From assembly GCA_027043685.1 (NCBI GenBank), contig JALUFI010000207.1, positions 1-9,835 on the forward strand: a DNA stretch of 9,835 nt, written 5' to 3'. Of this stretch, positions 1-5,724 are shown piece by piece. Below the pieces are notes generated by a model. The model was not told the DNA's origin, made no database searches, and saw nothing but the letters and a program-made list of their open reading frames with translations. Both the position numbers and the translations under genes were made by a program. Numbering within the stretch: the stretch's first letter is position 1; each line of letters opens with the position of its first letter. The stretch is from Pyrodictiaceae archaeon. GTDB lineage: Archaea; Thermoproteota; Thermoprotei_A; Sulfolobales; Pyrodictiaceae.

Positions 1-792
1 GACCCAAGGGACTCCACGAGCCTCCGCAGCCCCCCACGGGGCCACGCAGAGGCGGCGAGGAGGGGCCTAGAGGAGGGAGCAGAGGGGCTCCGCGTGGCCG
101 TGCTCCGGGACTTCCAGGAGCACCCCGGAGTCGACGAGGAGGTGAAGAGGCTCATAGAGAGGGCTGCGGACGCCCTCTCCTCCGAGGGCGCCGAGGTCGC
201 CGAGGAGAGGCTCGGCAGGGAGCTCCTCGACTACAGCCTCCCAGCCTACTACGTCACCGCCATGGCCGAGGCGAGCAGCAACCTCGCCCGCTACGACGGC
301 GTACGCTACGGCCCCAGGGAGCCCCCCGAGCCATGGGAGGGCTGGAACACCTACTACTCAAGGATACGCGCCAAGTACTTCGGCGCAGAGGTGAAGACGA
401 GGATAATGCTCGGCTCCTGGATGCTCAGCGCCGGGTACCGCGACCAGTACTACATCCGCGCCCTCCGGCTCCGCCGCATGCTCCGCGACAGGCTCCGCAG
501 CCTACTCAGCAACACCGACGCCCTCCTCCTGCCCTCAGCCGTCGCCCCACCCCCCAGGCTCGGCGAGGTAGTCGACGACCCGGAGAAGATGTACGCACTG
601 GACCTCGCAAACGTGCTCGCCAACCTATCCGGGTTCCCCGCAGTAGCCTTCCCCGTCGCAAGGATAGGAGCCATACCAATGGGCGCCCAGCTCCTAGGAG
701 CCCCCCGCAGCGACCCCAAGCTGCTCCAGCTAGCAGCAGCCGCCACAAGGAGACTAGGCACAGCCAACCAGGTAGCAGAGCCCAAGCCCTAA
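1..792 (+). CDS. gatA: Amidotransferase subunit A (GatA), C-terminal part, 5' end outside window
   Basis: The frame is open from the first base and gives 263 residues. It starts inside the amidase domain at DPRDSTS, a stretch typical of GatA after the catalytic core. GatA releases ammonia from glutamine so that GatCAB can amidate mischarged Asp-tRNA(Asn) or Glu-tRNA(Gln); archaea use GatDE for Gln, so an Asn role is the likelier one here (family knowledge). Visible GatA blocks are EASSNLARYDGVRYG, EVKTRIMLGSWMLSAGYRD, the PPPRLGEVVDD segment and the terminal LSGFPAVAFPV...PMGAQLLG block. The Lys and Ser-cisSer-Ser catalytic residues must lie upstream of base 1, so they cannot be checked. The stop at 790-792 is 27 bases before the HEPN gene. 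A related general amidase is the alternative, but the substrate-region blocks favour GatA. Confidence 0.9.
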   Translation, partial: DPRDSTSLRSPPRGHAEAARRGLEEGAEGLRVAVLRDFQEHPGVDEEVKRLIERAADALSSEGAEVAEERLGRELLDYSLPAYYVTAMAEASSNLARYDGVRYGPREPPEPWEGWNTYYSRIRAKYFGAEVKTRIMLGSWMLSAGYRDQYYIRALRLRRMLRDRLRSLLSNTDALLLPSAVAPPPRLGEVVDDPEKMYALDLANVLANLSGFPAVAFPVARIGAIPMGAQLLGAPRSDPKLLQLAAAATRRLGTANQVAEPKP

Positions 793-819
793 ACCCGGAG
801 AAAGAGGCAAGAGGGAACA

Positions 820-1254
820 ATGAGCGGCGACTACGCGGCAAAGCTCTGGAGACGTGCAAGGGCGCTGCTCGAGGGAGCCCTCTGGAGGCTCGAGAGAAGG
901 GAATACGACCTAGCGTGCTTCGAGGCAGAGCAGGCCGCGCAGCTGGCGCTCAAGGCGCTCCTCTACGAGGCAACGGGCTCCGCGCCGAGGACTCATGACC
1001 TCTCCACGCTGCTCGGCACGCTCTACCGCTTCCTCCGCGACGCGGGCCTGGAGCAGGAGGCCCGTCTAGTGGCGAGCCACGCCCAGGAGCATCGGCCCCT
1101 CATCTGGCTCCTGGAGGACGCGTACACGAAAGCCCGGTATGGAGACACAGAATACACGGAGAGGGATGCTCAGGACTGCGTAGAGGAGGCAAGGAGGCTA
1201 CTAGGGCTTGCAGAGCGGCTCCGGGAAGCCCTCCATAGAGAGGTACATGGTTGA
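820..1254 (+). CDS. HEPN domain protein, partner of an MNT nucleotidyltransferase
   Basis: A 144-residue, almost entirely helical protein. It has the HEPN layout: a long N-terminal helix ending in EAEQAAQLALKALLYE (about 35-50), the RTHDL turn at 57-61, and ARYGDTEYTERDAQ (105-118) leading into the last helix. HEPN proteins encoded next to minimal nucleotidyltransferases are usually the RNase toxin of a toxin-antitoxin pair. The canonical RNase signature Rx4-6H is not at its usual place: R106-Y107 is followed by no His, and the only Rx5H (R133 to H139) lies in the final helix and may be chance. RNase activity is therefore uncertain. The ATG has a purine-rich ribosome site, AGAGGGA, a few bases upstream. 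The stop overlaps the MNT start by 8 bases, which implies translational coupling. Confidence 0.85.
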   Translation: MSGDYAAKLWRRARALLEGALWRLERREYDLACFEAEQAAQLALKALLYEATGSAPRTHDLSTLLGTLYRFLRDAGLEQEARLVASHAQEHRPLIWLLEDAYTKARYGDTEYTERDAQDCVEEARRLLGLAERLREALHREVHG

Positions 1255-1582
1255 GCGGCTCCGCCGCCTCCACCAGTGGCGCCTCTACGCCCCGAGAGTG
1301 GCGGAGGCGGCCCGGAGGCTACTGGGCCCCGAGACGAGGGTCTACGTGGTCGGCGGAGCCGCCGAGGACAGGCTCACGGTGCTCAGCGACATAGATATCG
1401 TGGTGGTCTCGCCGCGGGCGCCACGAGGCCCGGAGAGGCACCGCCTCGCCATAAGGATAAGAATGGAGGCTGTGGAGCGCCACGGAGTCCCCTGGGACTA
1501 CCCCCTCGACATACACGTCATGACCCCCGAGGAGTTCGAGGAGGCCCGGCGCCGCTACTACCGCCGCGTAGTAGAGGTCTAG
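1247..1582 (+). CDS. Minimal nucleotidyltransferase (MNT family) paired with HEPN
   Basis: A 111-residue pol-beta-type nucleotidyltransferase. The core motif reads GG (36-37), ten residues, then D48-I-D50, with a third acidic residue in LDIHV (D88). All three metal-binding Asp positions are therefore present, while the usual GS is GG. Family members AMPylate or otherwise bind the HEPN partner and act as antitoxin; that role is inferred from the gene pairing. I chose the ATG at 1247 because it gives the classic 8-base overlap with the HEPN stop and has AGAGG just upstream. A TTG at 1208 would extend the protein by 13 residues with no homology-like content. The gene ends at 1580-1582, where a perfect hairpin begins. 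Confidence 0.86.
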   Translation: MVERLRRLHQWRLYAPRVAEAARRLLGPETRVYVVGGAAEDRLTVLSDIDIVVVSPRAPRGPERHRLAIRIRMEAVERHGVPWDYPLDIHVMTPEEFEEARRRYYRRVVEV

Positions 1583-1600
1583 CCAGGCGAGCTGCCTGGC
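1582..1600 (+). other. Perfect hairpin at the MNT stop codon
   Basis: GCCAGGC (1582-1588) and GCCTGGC (1594-1600) form a 7-bp stem around the 5-base loop GAGCT. The stem starts on the last base of the MNT stop codon. No T-tract follows, so it is not a bacterial-type terminator. It may separate or protect the HEPN/MNT message from the downstream methyltransferase gene. In sequence this GC-rich a 7-bp stem can also arise by chance. Confidence 0.4.
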
Positions 1601-1616
1601 CATGTGGTCCGCCGGC

Positions 1617-1627
1617 GGGAGGGGTGA
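1617..1627 (+). promoter_or_regulatory. Strong Shine-Dalgarno deciding the methyltransferase start
   Basis: GGGAGGGGTGA lies 7 bases before the ATG at 1635 and resembles the archaeal consensus GGAGGTGA. The earlier ATG at 1602 has no comparable site, so 1635 is the preferred start. Confidence 0.6.
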
Positions 1628-1634
1628 GCCGGGG

Positions 1635-2183
1635 ATGCGTGTAAGCAACCGCGTGAGGGCCCTCACCTGGCTCGTCATGGTTCTCCTCGTGGCTGCTGGG
1701 GGCCCGCTGCTCGACCGCTGGCTCGGCCTCCGGTGCCCCTGGCCTCTCCCGTGCCGGGTGCTGGGCCTCGCCCTTCTCGCCCTCGTCCTCCGCGGCGCGG
1801 CGGTGACCGGCCGCTACCTCGCGGTCTACGGCAGGAGCAGCCCCAGGCTCCCCCGGGGCGAGGTGGACCGCCTCGTCACTGTCGGCCCCTACTCGTGCAT
1901 GAGGCACCCGATGCACTTCTTCCTCGCCTGGTTCCCCCTCAGCCTCGGCCTCATCGAGGCCAGCCCAGGCGCCGCCGCCATAGGCCTGGCCGAGGCCATC
2001 CTGGTGCTGCTGCTCGCGGTCACGGTGGATGAGAGGGAGAGCATCGAGAAGTTCGGCGAGGCCTACCTCGAGTACCGGCGCCGAGTCCCAGCCTTCAACC
2101 CAAGCCCTCGCTGCCTAGCCAAGGCCCTGGGCCCGCGGCCACCCAAGCCCAGGCACGGCGAGGAGCGGGAGAGCGACTCCTAG
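1635..2183 (+). CDS. Isoprenylcysteine carboxyl methyltransferase (ICMT)-like membrane methyltransferase
   Basis: A 182-residue membrane protein with the ICMT / phospholipid-methyltransferase C-terminal signature: GPYSCMRHPM (84-93), then a hydrophobic helix pair (about 95-131), then DERESIEKFGEAY and EYRRRVPAF (132-154). In the family, the RHP motif and the final E...FG..Y..Y...VP helix bind S-adenosylmethionine and a lipophilic substrate. Membrane segments appear at about 10-27, 42-59, 94-107 and 113-131. The tail after 155 is polar and basic-acidic. Archaea are not known for CaaX prenylation, so a lipid, quinone or small thiol substrate is as likely as a protein; this is inference. The gene sits between two toxin-antitoxin-like modules on the same strand. 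The start rests on the ribosome site at 1617-1627. Confidence 0.82.
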   Translation: MRVSNRVRALTWLVMVLLVAAGGPLLDRWLGLRCPWPLPCRVLGLALLALVLRGAAVTGRYLAVYGRSSPRLPRGEVDRLVTVGPYSCMRHPMHFFLAWFPLSLGLIEASPGAAAIGLAEAILVLLLAVTVDERESIEKFGEAYLEYRRRVPAFNPSPRCLAKALGPRPPKPRHGEERESDS

Positions 2184-2200
2184 CCGGGAGGGCCCTCCGG
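2184..2200 (+). other. Inverted repeat directly after the methyltransferase stop
   Basis: GGAGGGCCCTCC (2187-2198) is a perfect 12-bp palindrome. It is extended by CC/GG on the outside with one bulged G. It begins right after the stop codon at 2181-2183. It could be a transcript end or stability element, or a binding site upstream of the RelBE-like pair. The evidence is symmetry and position only. Confidence 0.35.
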
Positions 2201-2286
2201 AGCCTGGCAGCATGGGATGCTTTCTGGGGAGCGGGAATGCTCTAGAGCAGCTACGCTGTGGGAGGAGGCTGGGGGTGGGCTGTGGC

Positions 2287-2475
2287 TTGTCTCTCGGTGT
2301 GAGCGTGGAGGAGCTGCGGAGGATTGTCCGGGAGGAGGTGAGGAAGGCGCTCCTGGAGGCCCTCATGGAGCTGGCTCCGCCGGTTGACGAGGAGGAGCAG
2401 AGGGAGATTGAGCGCGTAGCTGGGAGGCCTAGCGATTACCGGGAGGAGGATTTTGTGGAATGGAGTGGCGGGTGA
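2287..2475 (+). CDS. Antitoxin of a RelE/ParE-type pair
   Basis: A short acidic protein, 62 residues from the TTG at 2287. The N-terminal helix VEELRRIVREEVRKALLEAL is a probable dimer or DNA-binding segment. The acidic tail PPVDEEEQREIERVAG...YREEDFVEW is a recurring archaeal antitoxin ending that wraps the RelE toxin. Start choice is uncertain. The TTG at 2287 follows GGGGGTGGG with good spacing; the GTGs at 2299 and 2305 would give slightly shorter proteins. An ATG at 2212 gives an 87-residue form whose N-terminus (Cys- and Gly-rich) does not look like the family. The stop overlaps the toxin start by 16 bases. Identity rests on the tail motif and the adjacent toxin. Confidence 0.75.
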   Translation: MSLGVSVEELRRIVREEVRKALLEALMELAPPVDEEEQREIERVAGRPSDYREEDFVEWSGG

Positions 2476-2741
2476 GGATACACCGCCGGGCCCTCCGCTT
2501 CCTCGAGGAGCTTAGCAGCGATGAGCGGGCGAGGGTTGAGGAGAAGCTTAGGGAGCTCCTCGAGGCACTGGAGGAGGGTGTGCTCCCTTACCGCAGGCTG
2601 GATATACGTAAGCTGCGGGGCGAGTGGGAGGGCTTCTTTCGGCTCCGCGTCGGCGACATACGAGTCATATTCCGCATAGACGTCGACTCCAAGACCCTCT
2701 ACATCTACAGCATCCATAGGAGGGGCAAGGCATACCGCTAG
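2460..2741 (+). CDS. RelE/ParE-superfamily toxin
   Basis: A 93-residue basic protein with the full RelE fold pattern. RIHRRALRFLEEL opens it, followed by a helical hairpin (about 20-40), LDIRKLRGEWEGFFRLRVGDIRVIF (47-71), and the last strands TLYIYSIHRRGKAYR (79-93). In the family these proteins cut mRNA in the ribosome A site (RelE) or inhibit gyrase (ParE). The conserved basic residues of the RelE face are here R61, R63, R68, R87 and the final Arg. The ATG at 2460 follows GGGAGGAGG, and the gene overlaps the antitoxin by 16 bases, so the two are co-translated. Length and motifs look complete, and nothing suggests inactivation. Confidence 0.87.
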   Translation: MEWRVRIHRRALRFLEELSSDERARVEEKLRELLEALEEGVLPYRRLDIRKLRGEWEGFFRLRVGDIRVIFRIDVDSKTLYIYSIHRRGKAYR

Positions 2742-2757
2742 GCCGTGCCCATACGGC
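2742..2757 (+). other. Short hairpin directly after the toxin stop
   Basis: GCCGT (2742-2746) and ACGGC (2753-2757) pair as a 5-bp stem with a 6-base loop, starting on the base after the TAG stop. A short T run (about 2790-2795) follows roughly 35 bases later and could mark transcript ends. Confidence 0.3.
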
Positions 2758-2781
2758 TGGGTCACCGCTGTGCTGGGGGCT

Positions 2782-2796
2782 CTTAGCCTATTTTTG
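2782..2796 (+). promoter_or_regulatory. AT-rich patch upstream of etfB: possible TATA region or transcript end
   Basis: CTTAGCCTATTTTTG is the most AT-rich stretch between the toxin gene and etfB. It is about 70-84 bases before the TTG start. It could hold the etfB TATA box with a longish leader. Alternatively the five Ts could end the toxin transcript. The sequence does not decide between them. Confidence 0.25.
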
Positions 2797-2865
2797 CCTC
2801 GGGGCCCGGCGTTCCCCCTTGGCTGCGTGTGGAGCAGCTCCCTTGCCGGCAGGGGTGCCAGTGTC

Positions 2866-3666
2866 TTGGCTCTCAACATCGCTGTCCTGGTTAAGGCGAG
2901 CCTCGACCCGAACATGATTAGGACGCGTGGCGACGACGTCGACACGGACTCTATGCCGCTCGCGATGAGCGAGTACGACAAGAACGCTGTGGAGGCGGGG
3001 GTTCAGCTCAAGGAGAAGCACGGCGGCCGCGTGGTCGTGGTCTCCGCGCTCACCTGGGGCCCGCTGGCCAAGAGGCAGAGGGAGTACGAGCAGGTCATAA
3101 GGGAGGCCCTCGCGATGGGGGCCGACGAGGCCCACGTGGTGGTGGACGAGGCCCTAGTCCCCGGCGACCCCCTCGCCACCTCCAAGGCATTGGCGGCGCT
3201 GCTCGAGAAGCTCGGCGGCTTCGACCTAGTCATAACCGGCGAGGCCTCCATGGACATGATATCCAGCCAGCTCGGTGCACGGATAGCCGCCCTCCTCGGG
3301 GTGCCCTTCATCAGCTACGCCCGGCGCCTGGAGCTGGGCGACGGCGTGGTCACCGCTGTCCGCGACCTCGAGGACGGCTACTCCACGGTGAGAGCCAAGC
3401 TCCCCGCAGTGGTGAGCGTGACGGGTGAGGCCAACAAGCCCAGGATACCCACGCTTATCCAGATAAGGAGGGCGTTCAGGAAGCCGATTAAGAAGTACAG
3501 CCTCGCCGACCTGGGCATAGAGGCGCCCAGTAAGCCGAGGCTCGAGGAACTCAAGGTGATACAGGTGAAGAGGAAGAACATCATAATCGAGGCGGAGAAC
3601 CTGGAGCAGGCGGCTGAGAAGCTCATAGAGGCCCTTGAGAGGGAGGGCGTGCTCCCCAAGGCGTAA
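2866..3666 (+). CDS. etfB: Electron transfer flavoprotein beta subunit
   Basis: 266 residues, the normal EtfB length. The start MALNIAVLVKASLDP matches the family's first strand (I.V..K...D). Other family blocks are MSEYDKNAVEAGVQLKEK, REALAMGADEAHVV, the TGEASMD segment, and the signature GEANKPRIPTLIQIRRA near residue 205-220. EtfB carries AMP or, in bifurcating complexes, a second FAD, and pairs with EtfA to pass electrons from dehydrogenases to a quinone reductase or ferredoxin. I chose the TTG at 2866 because AGGGGTG lies 8 bases upstream. A longer frame from 2770 would add 32 residues (a Gly/Ser/Leu-rich stretch) ahead of the conserved first strand. No dehydrogenase or ETF-quinone oxidoreductase is in the window, so bifurcating or classical function stays open. 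Confidence 0.93.
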   Translation: MALNIAVLVKASLDPNMIRTRGDDVDTDSMPLAMSEYDKNAVEAGVQLKEKHGGRVVVVSALTWGPLAKRQREYEQVIREALAMGADEAHVVVDEALVPGDPLATSKALAALLEKLGGFDLVITGEASMDMISSQLGARIAALLGVPFISYARRLELGDGVVTAVRDLEDGYSTVRAKLPAVVSVTGEANKPRIPTLIQIRRAFRKPIKKYSLADLGIEAPSKPRLEELKVIQVKRKNIIIEAENLEQAAEKLIEALEREGVLPKA

Positions 3667-3670
3667 GGGA

Positions 3671-3684
3671 CACGCATGTGCGTG
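3671..3684 (+). other. Inverted repeat between etfB and etfA
   Basis: CACGCA and TGCGTG flank two bases, giving a perfect short inverted repeat in the 35-base gap between the two ETF genes. It may be a processing or attenuation point that sets subunit ratio, or it may be chance. Confidence 0.25.
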
Positions 3685-3701
3685 AAGAGGGGTGTGGGAC
3701 C

Positions 3702-4643
3702 GTGGCGGCCCGTGTCCTGGTCGCGGCTGAGAAGCCCGAGCAGCTCCAGGGCCTGGCTGGGCTCGTGAAGGCCCTGGGCGCCGAGGGCGAGGCGGTCGCG
3801 CTCCTCGCCGCGGGCAGGGAGGAGGCCGAGAAGGCAGCGTACAGCGTCTTCAAGACCCTCTACTACGTGGAGGGCGGTGGGAGGCTCCAGCCCTGCCAGC
3901 TCCACGAGCTCCTGGAGGGCCTCTACGCCGAGCACAGCCCTGTCCTCGTGGTGGGTGCTGCGACGAAGAACCTCACGGATGCCTTGGCGAGGCTCTCGGC
4001 CAGGCACAACCTCCCCATGTTCACCGAGGCTGTCTCGATACAGCTCAGCGGCGACGAGGTGACCGCTGTCCGGCAGGTGCTCGGCGGCAGGGCGAGGGCC
4101 AGGCTAGCCGCCAAGGCCCCCGCGGCGGCGACGGTGAACCCCGCGGTCTACGCGGAGCAGGCCCAGGGCCTCGCAGCGGGGGCGGAGCTGGCGGGCCTCC
4201 GGGCCCCGGCAGCTGTGCTCGAGGAGACGGGCTACGAGCCCAAGAAGAGGGAGGCAGTCGACCTGGAGTCGGCCGAGGTAGTGGTGGGCGTGGGCAGGGG
4301 CTTCCGCAGGAAAGAGGACCTTGCCATGGCTGAGGAGCTGGCCCAGCTCCTGGGCGGCGTTGTCGGCGCCTCCAGGCCCATAGTCGCGGACTACGGCTGG
4401 CTCAGCGAGGACCGCTGGATAGGCATAAGCGGCAAGAAGATACGCCCCAAGGTCTACATAGCGATAGGCATAAGCGGAGCCCCCCAGCACATGGCGGCCA
4501 CGGTGGACAGCAAGATAATAGTCGCGATAAACAAGGACAAGAACGCCCCAATATTCCAGTACGCCGACTACGGAGTAGTCGCAGACCTCTACCAGTTCCT
4601 CCCCGTGCTGATAAAGAAGCTCAGGGAGCGCCTAGGCAAGTAG
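3702..4643 (+). CDS. etfA: Electron transfer flavoprotein alpha subunit
   Basis: 313 residues, typical for EtfA. The N-terminal alpha/beta domain (1-190) begins ARVLVAAEKPEQL. The FAD domain is unmistakable: GVGRGFRRKED, SRPIVADYGW with S224-R225-P226, then RWIGISGKKIRPKVYIA, GISGAPQH (256-263), and AINKDKNAPIF...ADYGVVADL before the last helix. These are the segments that bind FAD and dock to EtfB. The GTG at 3702 follows GAGGGGTG at normal distance, 35 bases after the etfB stop. An upstream GTG at 3678 would add eight residues that do not match the family. The order etfB-etfA and close spacing show one operon. There is no fused rubredoxin or ferredoxin domain. Confidence 0.94.
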   Translation: MAARVLVAAEKPEQLQGLAGLVKALGAEGEAVALLAAGREEAEKAAYSVFKTLYYVEGGGRLQPCQLHELLEGLYAEHSPVLVVGAATKNLTDALARLSARHNLPMFTEAVSIQLSGDEVTAVRQVLGGRARARLAAKAPAAATVNPAVYAEQAQGLAAGAELAGLRAPAAVLEETGYEPKKREAVDLESAEVVVGVGRGFRRKEDLAMAEELAQLLGGVVGASRPIVADYGWLSEDRWIGISGKKIRPKVYIAIGISGAPQHMAATVDSKIIVAINKDKNAPIFQYADYGVVADLYQFLPVLIKKLRERLGK

Positions 4644-4654
4644 CGCGAGCCACG

Positions 4655-4679
4655 CCCCCTCTTTTCCCCCCAGGAGGGG
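4655..4679 (+). terminator. Pyrimidine tract with inverted repeat between converging etfA and DUF488 genes
   Basis: CCCCCTCTTTTCCCCCC (4655-4671) starts 12 bases after the etfA stop. It is followed by GAGGGG (4674-4679), which can pair with CCCCTC (4656-4661). The tract resembles the pyrimidine or U-rich sites where archaeal transcription ends. Read on the minus strand, the same stretch offers CCCCTCC downstream of the DUF488 gene, so it could serve both genes. A very similar tract follows other genes in this window. Confidence 0.45.
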
Positions 4680-4705
4680 AATCCGTCTCCAAGCCCGGGT
4701 TCTCG

Positions 4706-5260
4706 TCACCGGTACCGTATCCACCCATCCCTCGTCCACTCCAGGCAGTCCGGGACCCGGTGCTCGAGAACCCTGCCAGCTTCTATGACGTGGAGAACCC
4801 TCACCCCATGCGCGGCCAGTACGTCCGAGACTATGCGGCGGTGACACCTCCACGGCACCTTCTCCCTGCAGAGGAGCACCAGCCTCCTAGCCGACGCGGC
4901 CTCCATGAGCCAGTGGAGCGAGGCCCTCGCCTCCGCCGACCTTGAGACGTAGACTGCGTAGGCCCTGAACCCCGGGTTCTCCCAGCACCGGGCCGAGCCA
5001 TCATCCTCAACGTCCATGCCGAGCCTCCTGAACCCGCCCAGCGTCTCCCCCATCCAGAGGTAGCCGATGCCGCGCCTCCTCAGGGCCTCCGCGATGGCCT
5101 CCCCGCGGAACCAGGGAAGCCTCCTGCTCCCCGGGAACCTCCGCAGATCGACGACGAGCTCCCCGCCGCAGAGCGAGACAAGGGACAAAAGCTCCCCGAG
5201 GGTCCTAGACGAGTGCCCCACGGTGCACACCGTCACCAAGACTGCTTCACGCCCACGCAT
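4706..5260 (-). CDS. DUF488 family protein
   Basis: 184 residues with all DUF488 landmarks: TVGHSSRTLGELL (13-25), VVDLRRFPGSRRLPWF (36-51), LGGFRR after GIGYLWMGET (65-79), and the LLCREKVPWRCHRRIV block (129-144). That block has the conserved C131 and C139-H140-R141 pattern. The fold is a small alpha/beta domain of unknown biochemical role; the conserved Cys-x-Glu and Cys-His-Arg residues suggest an active or metal site, which is inference. I chose the ATG at 5260. A GTG at 5326 would add 22 residues without family resemblance, and a TTG or GTG six to nine codons further in are also possible. No good ribosome site precedes 5260, so the transcript may be leaderless. It converges on etfA with a 62-base gap. 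Confidence 0.83.
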   Translation of the reverse strand: MRGREAVLVTVCTVGHSSRTLGELLSLVSLCGGELVVDLRRFPGSRRLPWFRGEAIAEALRRRGIGYLWMGETLGGFRRLGMDVEDDGSARCWENPGFRAYAVYVSRSAEARASLHWLMEAASARRLVLLCREKVPWRCHRRIVSDVLAAHGVRVLHVIEAGRVLEHRVPDCLEWTRDGWIRYR

Positions 5261-5310
5261 CCACGGAAAAGGGGCCGGGGCGAAAGAGGCGCCGCACCCC
5301 GCATCCACGG
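5256..5310. repeat. Two 11-bp direct repeats at the DUF488 start region
   Basis: CGCATCCACGG occurs at 5256-5266 and again at 5300-5310, exactly 44 bases apart. The left copy contains the DUF488 ATG when read on the minus strand. A near-copy in inverted orientation, CCGTGGACGC, covers the GTG start of the divergent gene at 5361. The repeat could be a regulator site or only a duplicated start context. Confidence 0.4.
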
Positions 5311-5360
5311 CTTCTCCCAGTAGCACCCGGCGCCAGCGATGACTAGGCAGGCCGCATCCC

Positions 5361-5705
5361 GTGGACGCCCCCGGTGCGGCCCCCGTGGCGGCGGAGGAGC
5401 TTGAGGAGCTCTACCTCGACGCCCGGTACGCGTGCACCGCTCTCCAGCAGAGGCTGAGGGGGCGCCCAGCCTACGGGAGGCTCGGTGAGGCGCTGAGCGC
5501 CCTATGCGGGGAGCTGCGGGGCCTGCTCCGGGGGAGCGGGAGAGACCGCGTCACGAGGCCCTTCCCGAGGGAGCTGCTGGAGAAGCCCACGGGGGAGCTG
5601 CTCCGCCTCTGCCGCGGCGCCGCCGAGGAGCTGGCCGCGCGGGGGAGCAGAGCGGCCCGCCTCATCCTGGAGGCCCTGGGGGAGGCAGCGGAGGAGGCAG
5701 CTTAA
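5361..5705 (+). CDS. Small hypothetical helical protein
   Basis: 114 residues, not recognised. The composition is Ala/Glu/Leu/Arg-rich, and the sequence reads as three or four amphipathic helices: EELEELYLDARYACTALQQRL at 12-32, LGEALSALCGELRGLL at 41-56, and two helices after 68. There is no membrane segment, signal peptide or enzyme motif. Three cysteines (25, 49, 84) are spread out. Codon use and GC-rich third positions match neighbouring genes, which supports real coding. The GTG at 5361 is the first start, and a GTG at 5385 is equally possible; neither has a strong ribosome site. The gene is divergent from DUF488 (100-base gap) and is followed 43 bases later by the NuoA-like gene. A helical-bundle adaptor or HEPN-like fold is possible, but no motif supports it. 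Confidence 0.6.
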   Translation: MDAPGAAPVAAEELEELYLDARYACTALQQRLRGRPAYGRLGEALSALCGELRGLLRGSGRDRVTRPFPRELLEKPTGELLRLCRGAAEELAARGSRAARLILEALGEAAEEAA

Positions 5706-5706
5706 G
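5700..5706 (+). promoter_or_regulatory. Possible TATA box for the NuoA-like gene
   Basis: GCTTAAG overlaps the stop codon of the preceding gene and lies 43-49 bases before the TTG start at 5749. The identical 7-mer precedes the lipoyl carrier gene at a similar distance (6145-6151). Such AT islands are rare in this GC-rich sequence. Confidence 0.35.
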
Positions 5707-5708
5707 GG

Positions 5709-5724
5709 CCCCTCCTTTGCCCCC
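5709..5724 (+). terminator. CCCCTCC-TTT-GCCCCC element after the small hypothetical gene
   Basis: The 16-base tract begins 4 bases after the stop at 5703-5705. It agrees with the tract at 6122-6137 in 14 of 16 positions and resembles those at 4655-4671 and 9799-9812. All follow stop codons, so a transcript 3'-end role is a reasonable inference. Confidence 0.4.

Noticed and set aside
1..792. Possibility that gatA is a truncated pseudogene.
   Set aside because: The frame is open from base 1 with normal GatA content; the missing N-terminal part is explained by the window edge.
333..998. Plus-strand frame of 221 residues spanning the end of gatA and the start of the HEPN gene.
   Set aside because: The product is Arg/Pro-rich and off-frame to two well-supported genes.
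820..2741. Possible mobile element boundaries around the accessory block.
   Set aside because: I found no transposase, integrase, terminal inverted repeats, target duplications or tRNA fragment at either side.
2770..2865. N-terminal extension of EtfB that might look like a signal or membrane segment.
   Set aside because: The conserved EtfB N-terminus starts at the TTG at 2866, which has its own ribosome site; the extension covers the leader region.
2436..2981. Minus-strand open frame of 181 residues across the toxin gene and the etfB start.
   Set aside because: It crosses two supported genes and their intergenic region and shows no recognisable domain.
5336..5360. GCGATGA resembling the C box of an archaeal C/D guide RNA.
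   Set aside because: Only 6 of 7 positions match, and no D box (CTGA) or C'/D' pair follows at a suitable distance.
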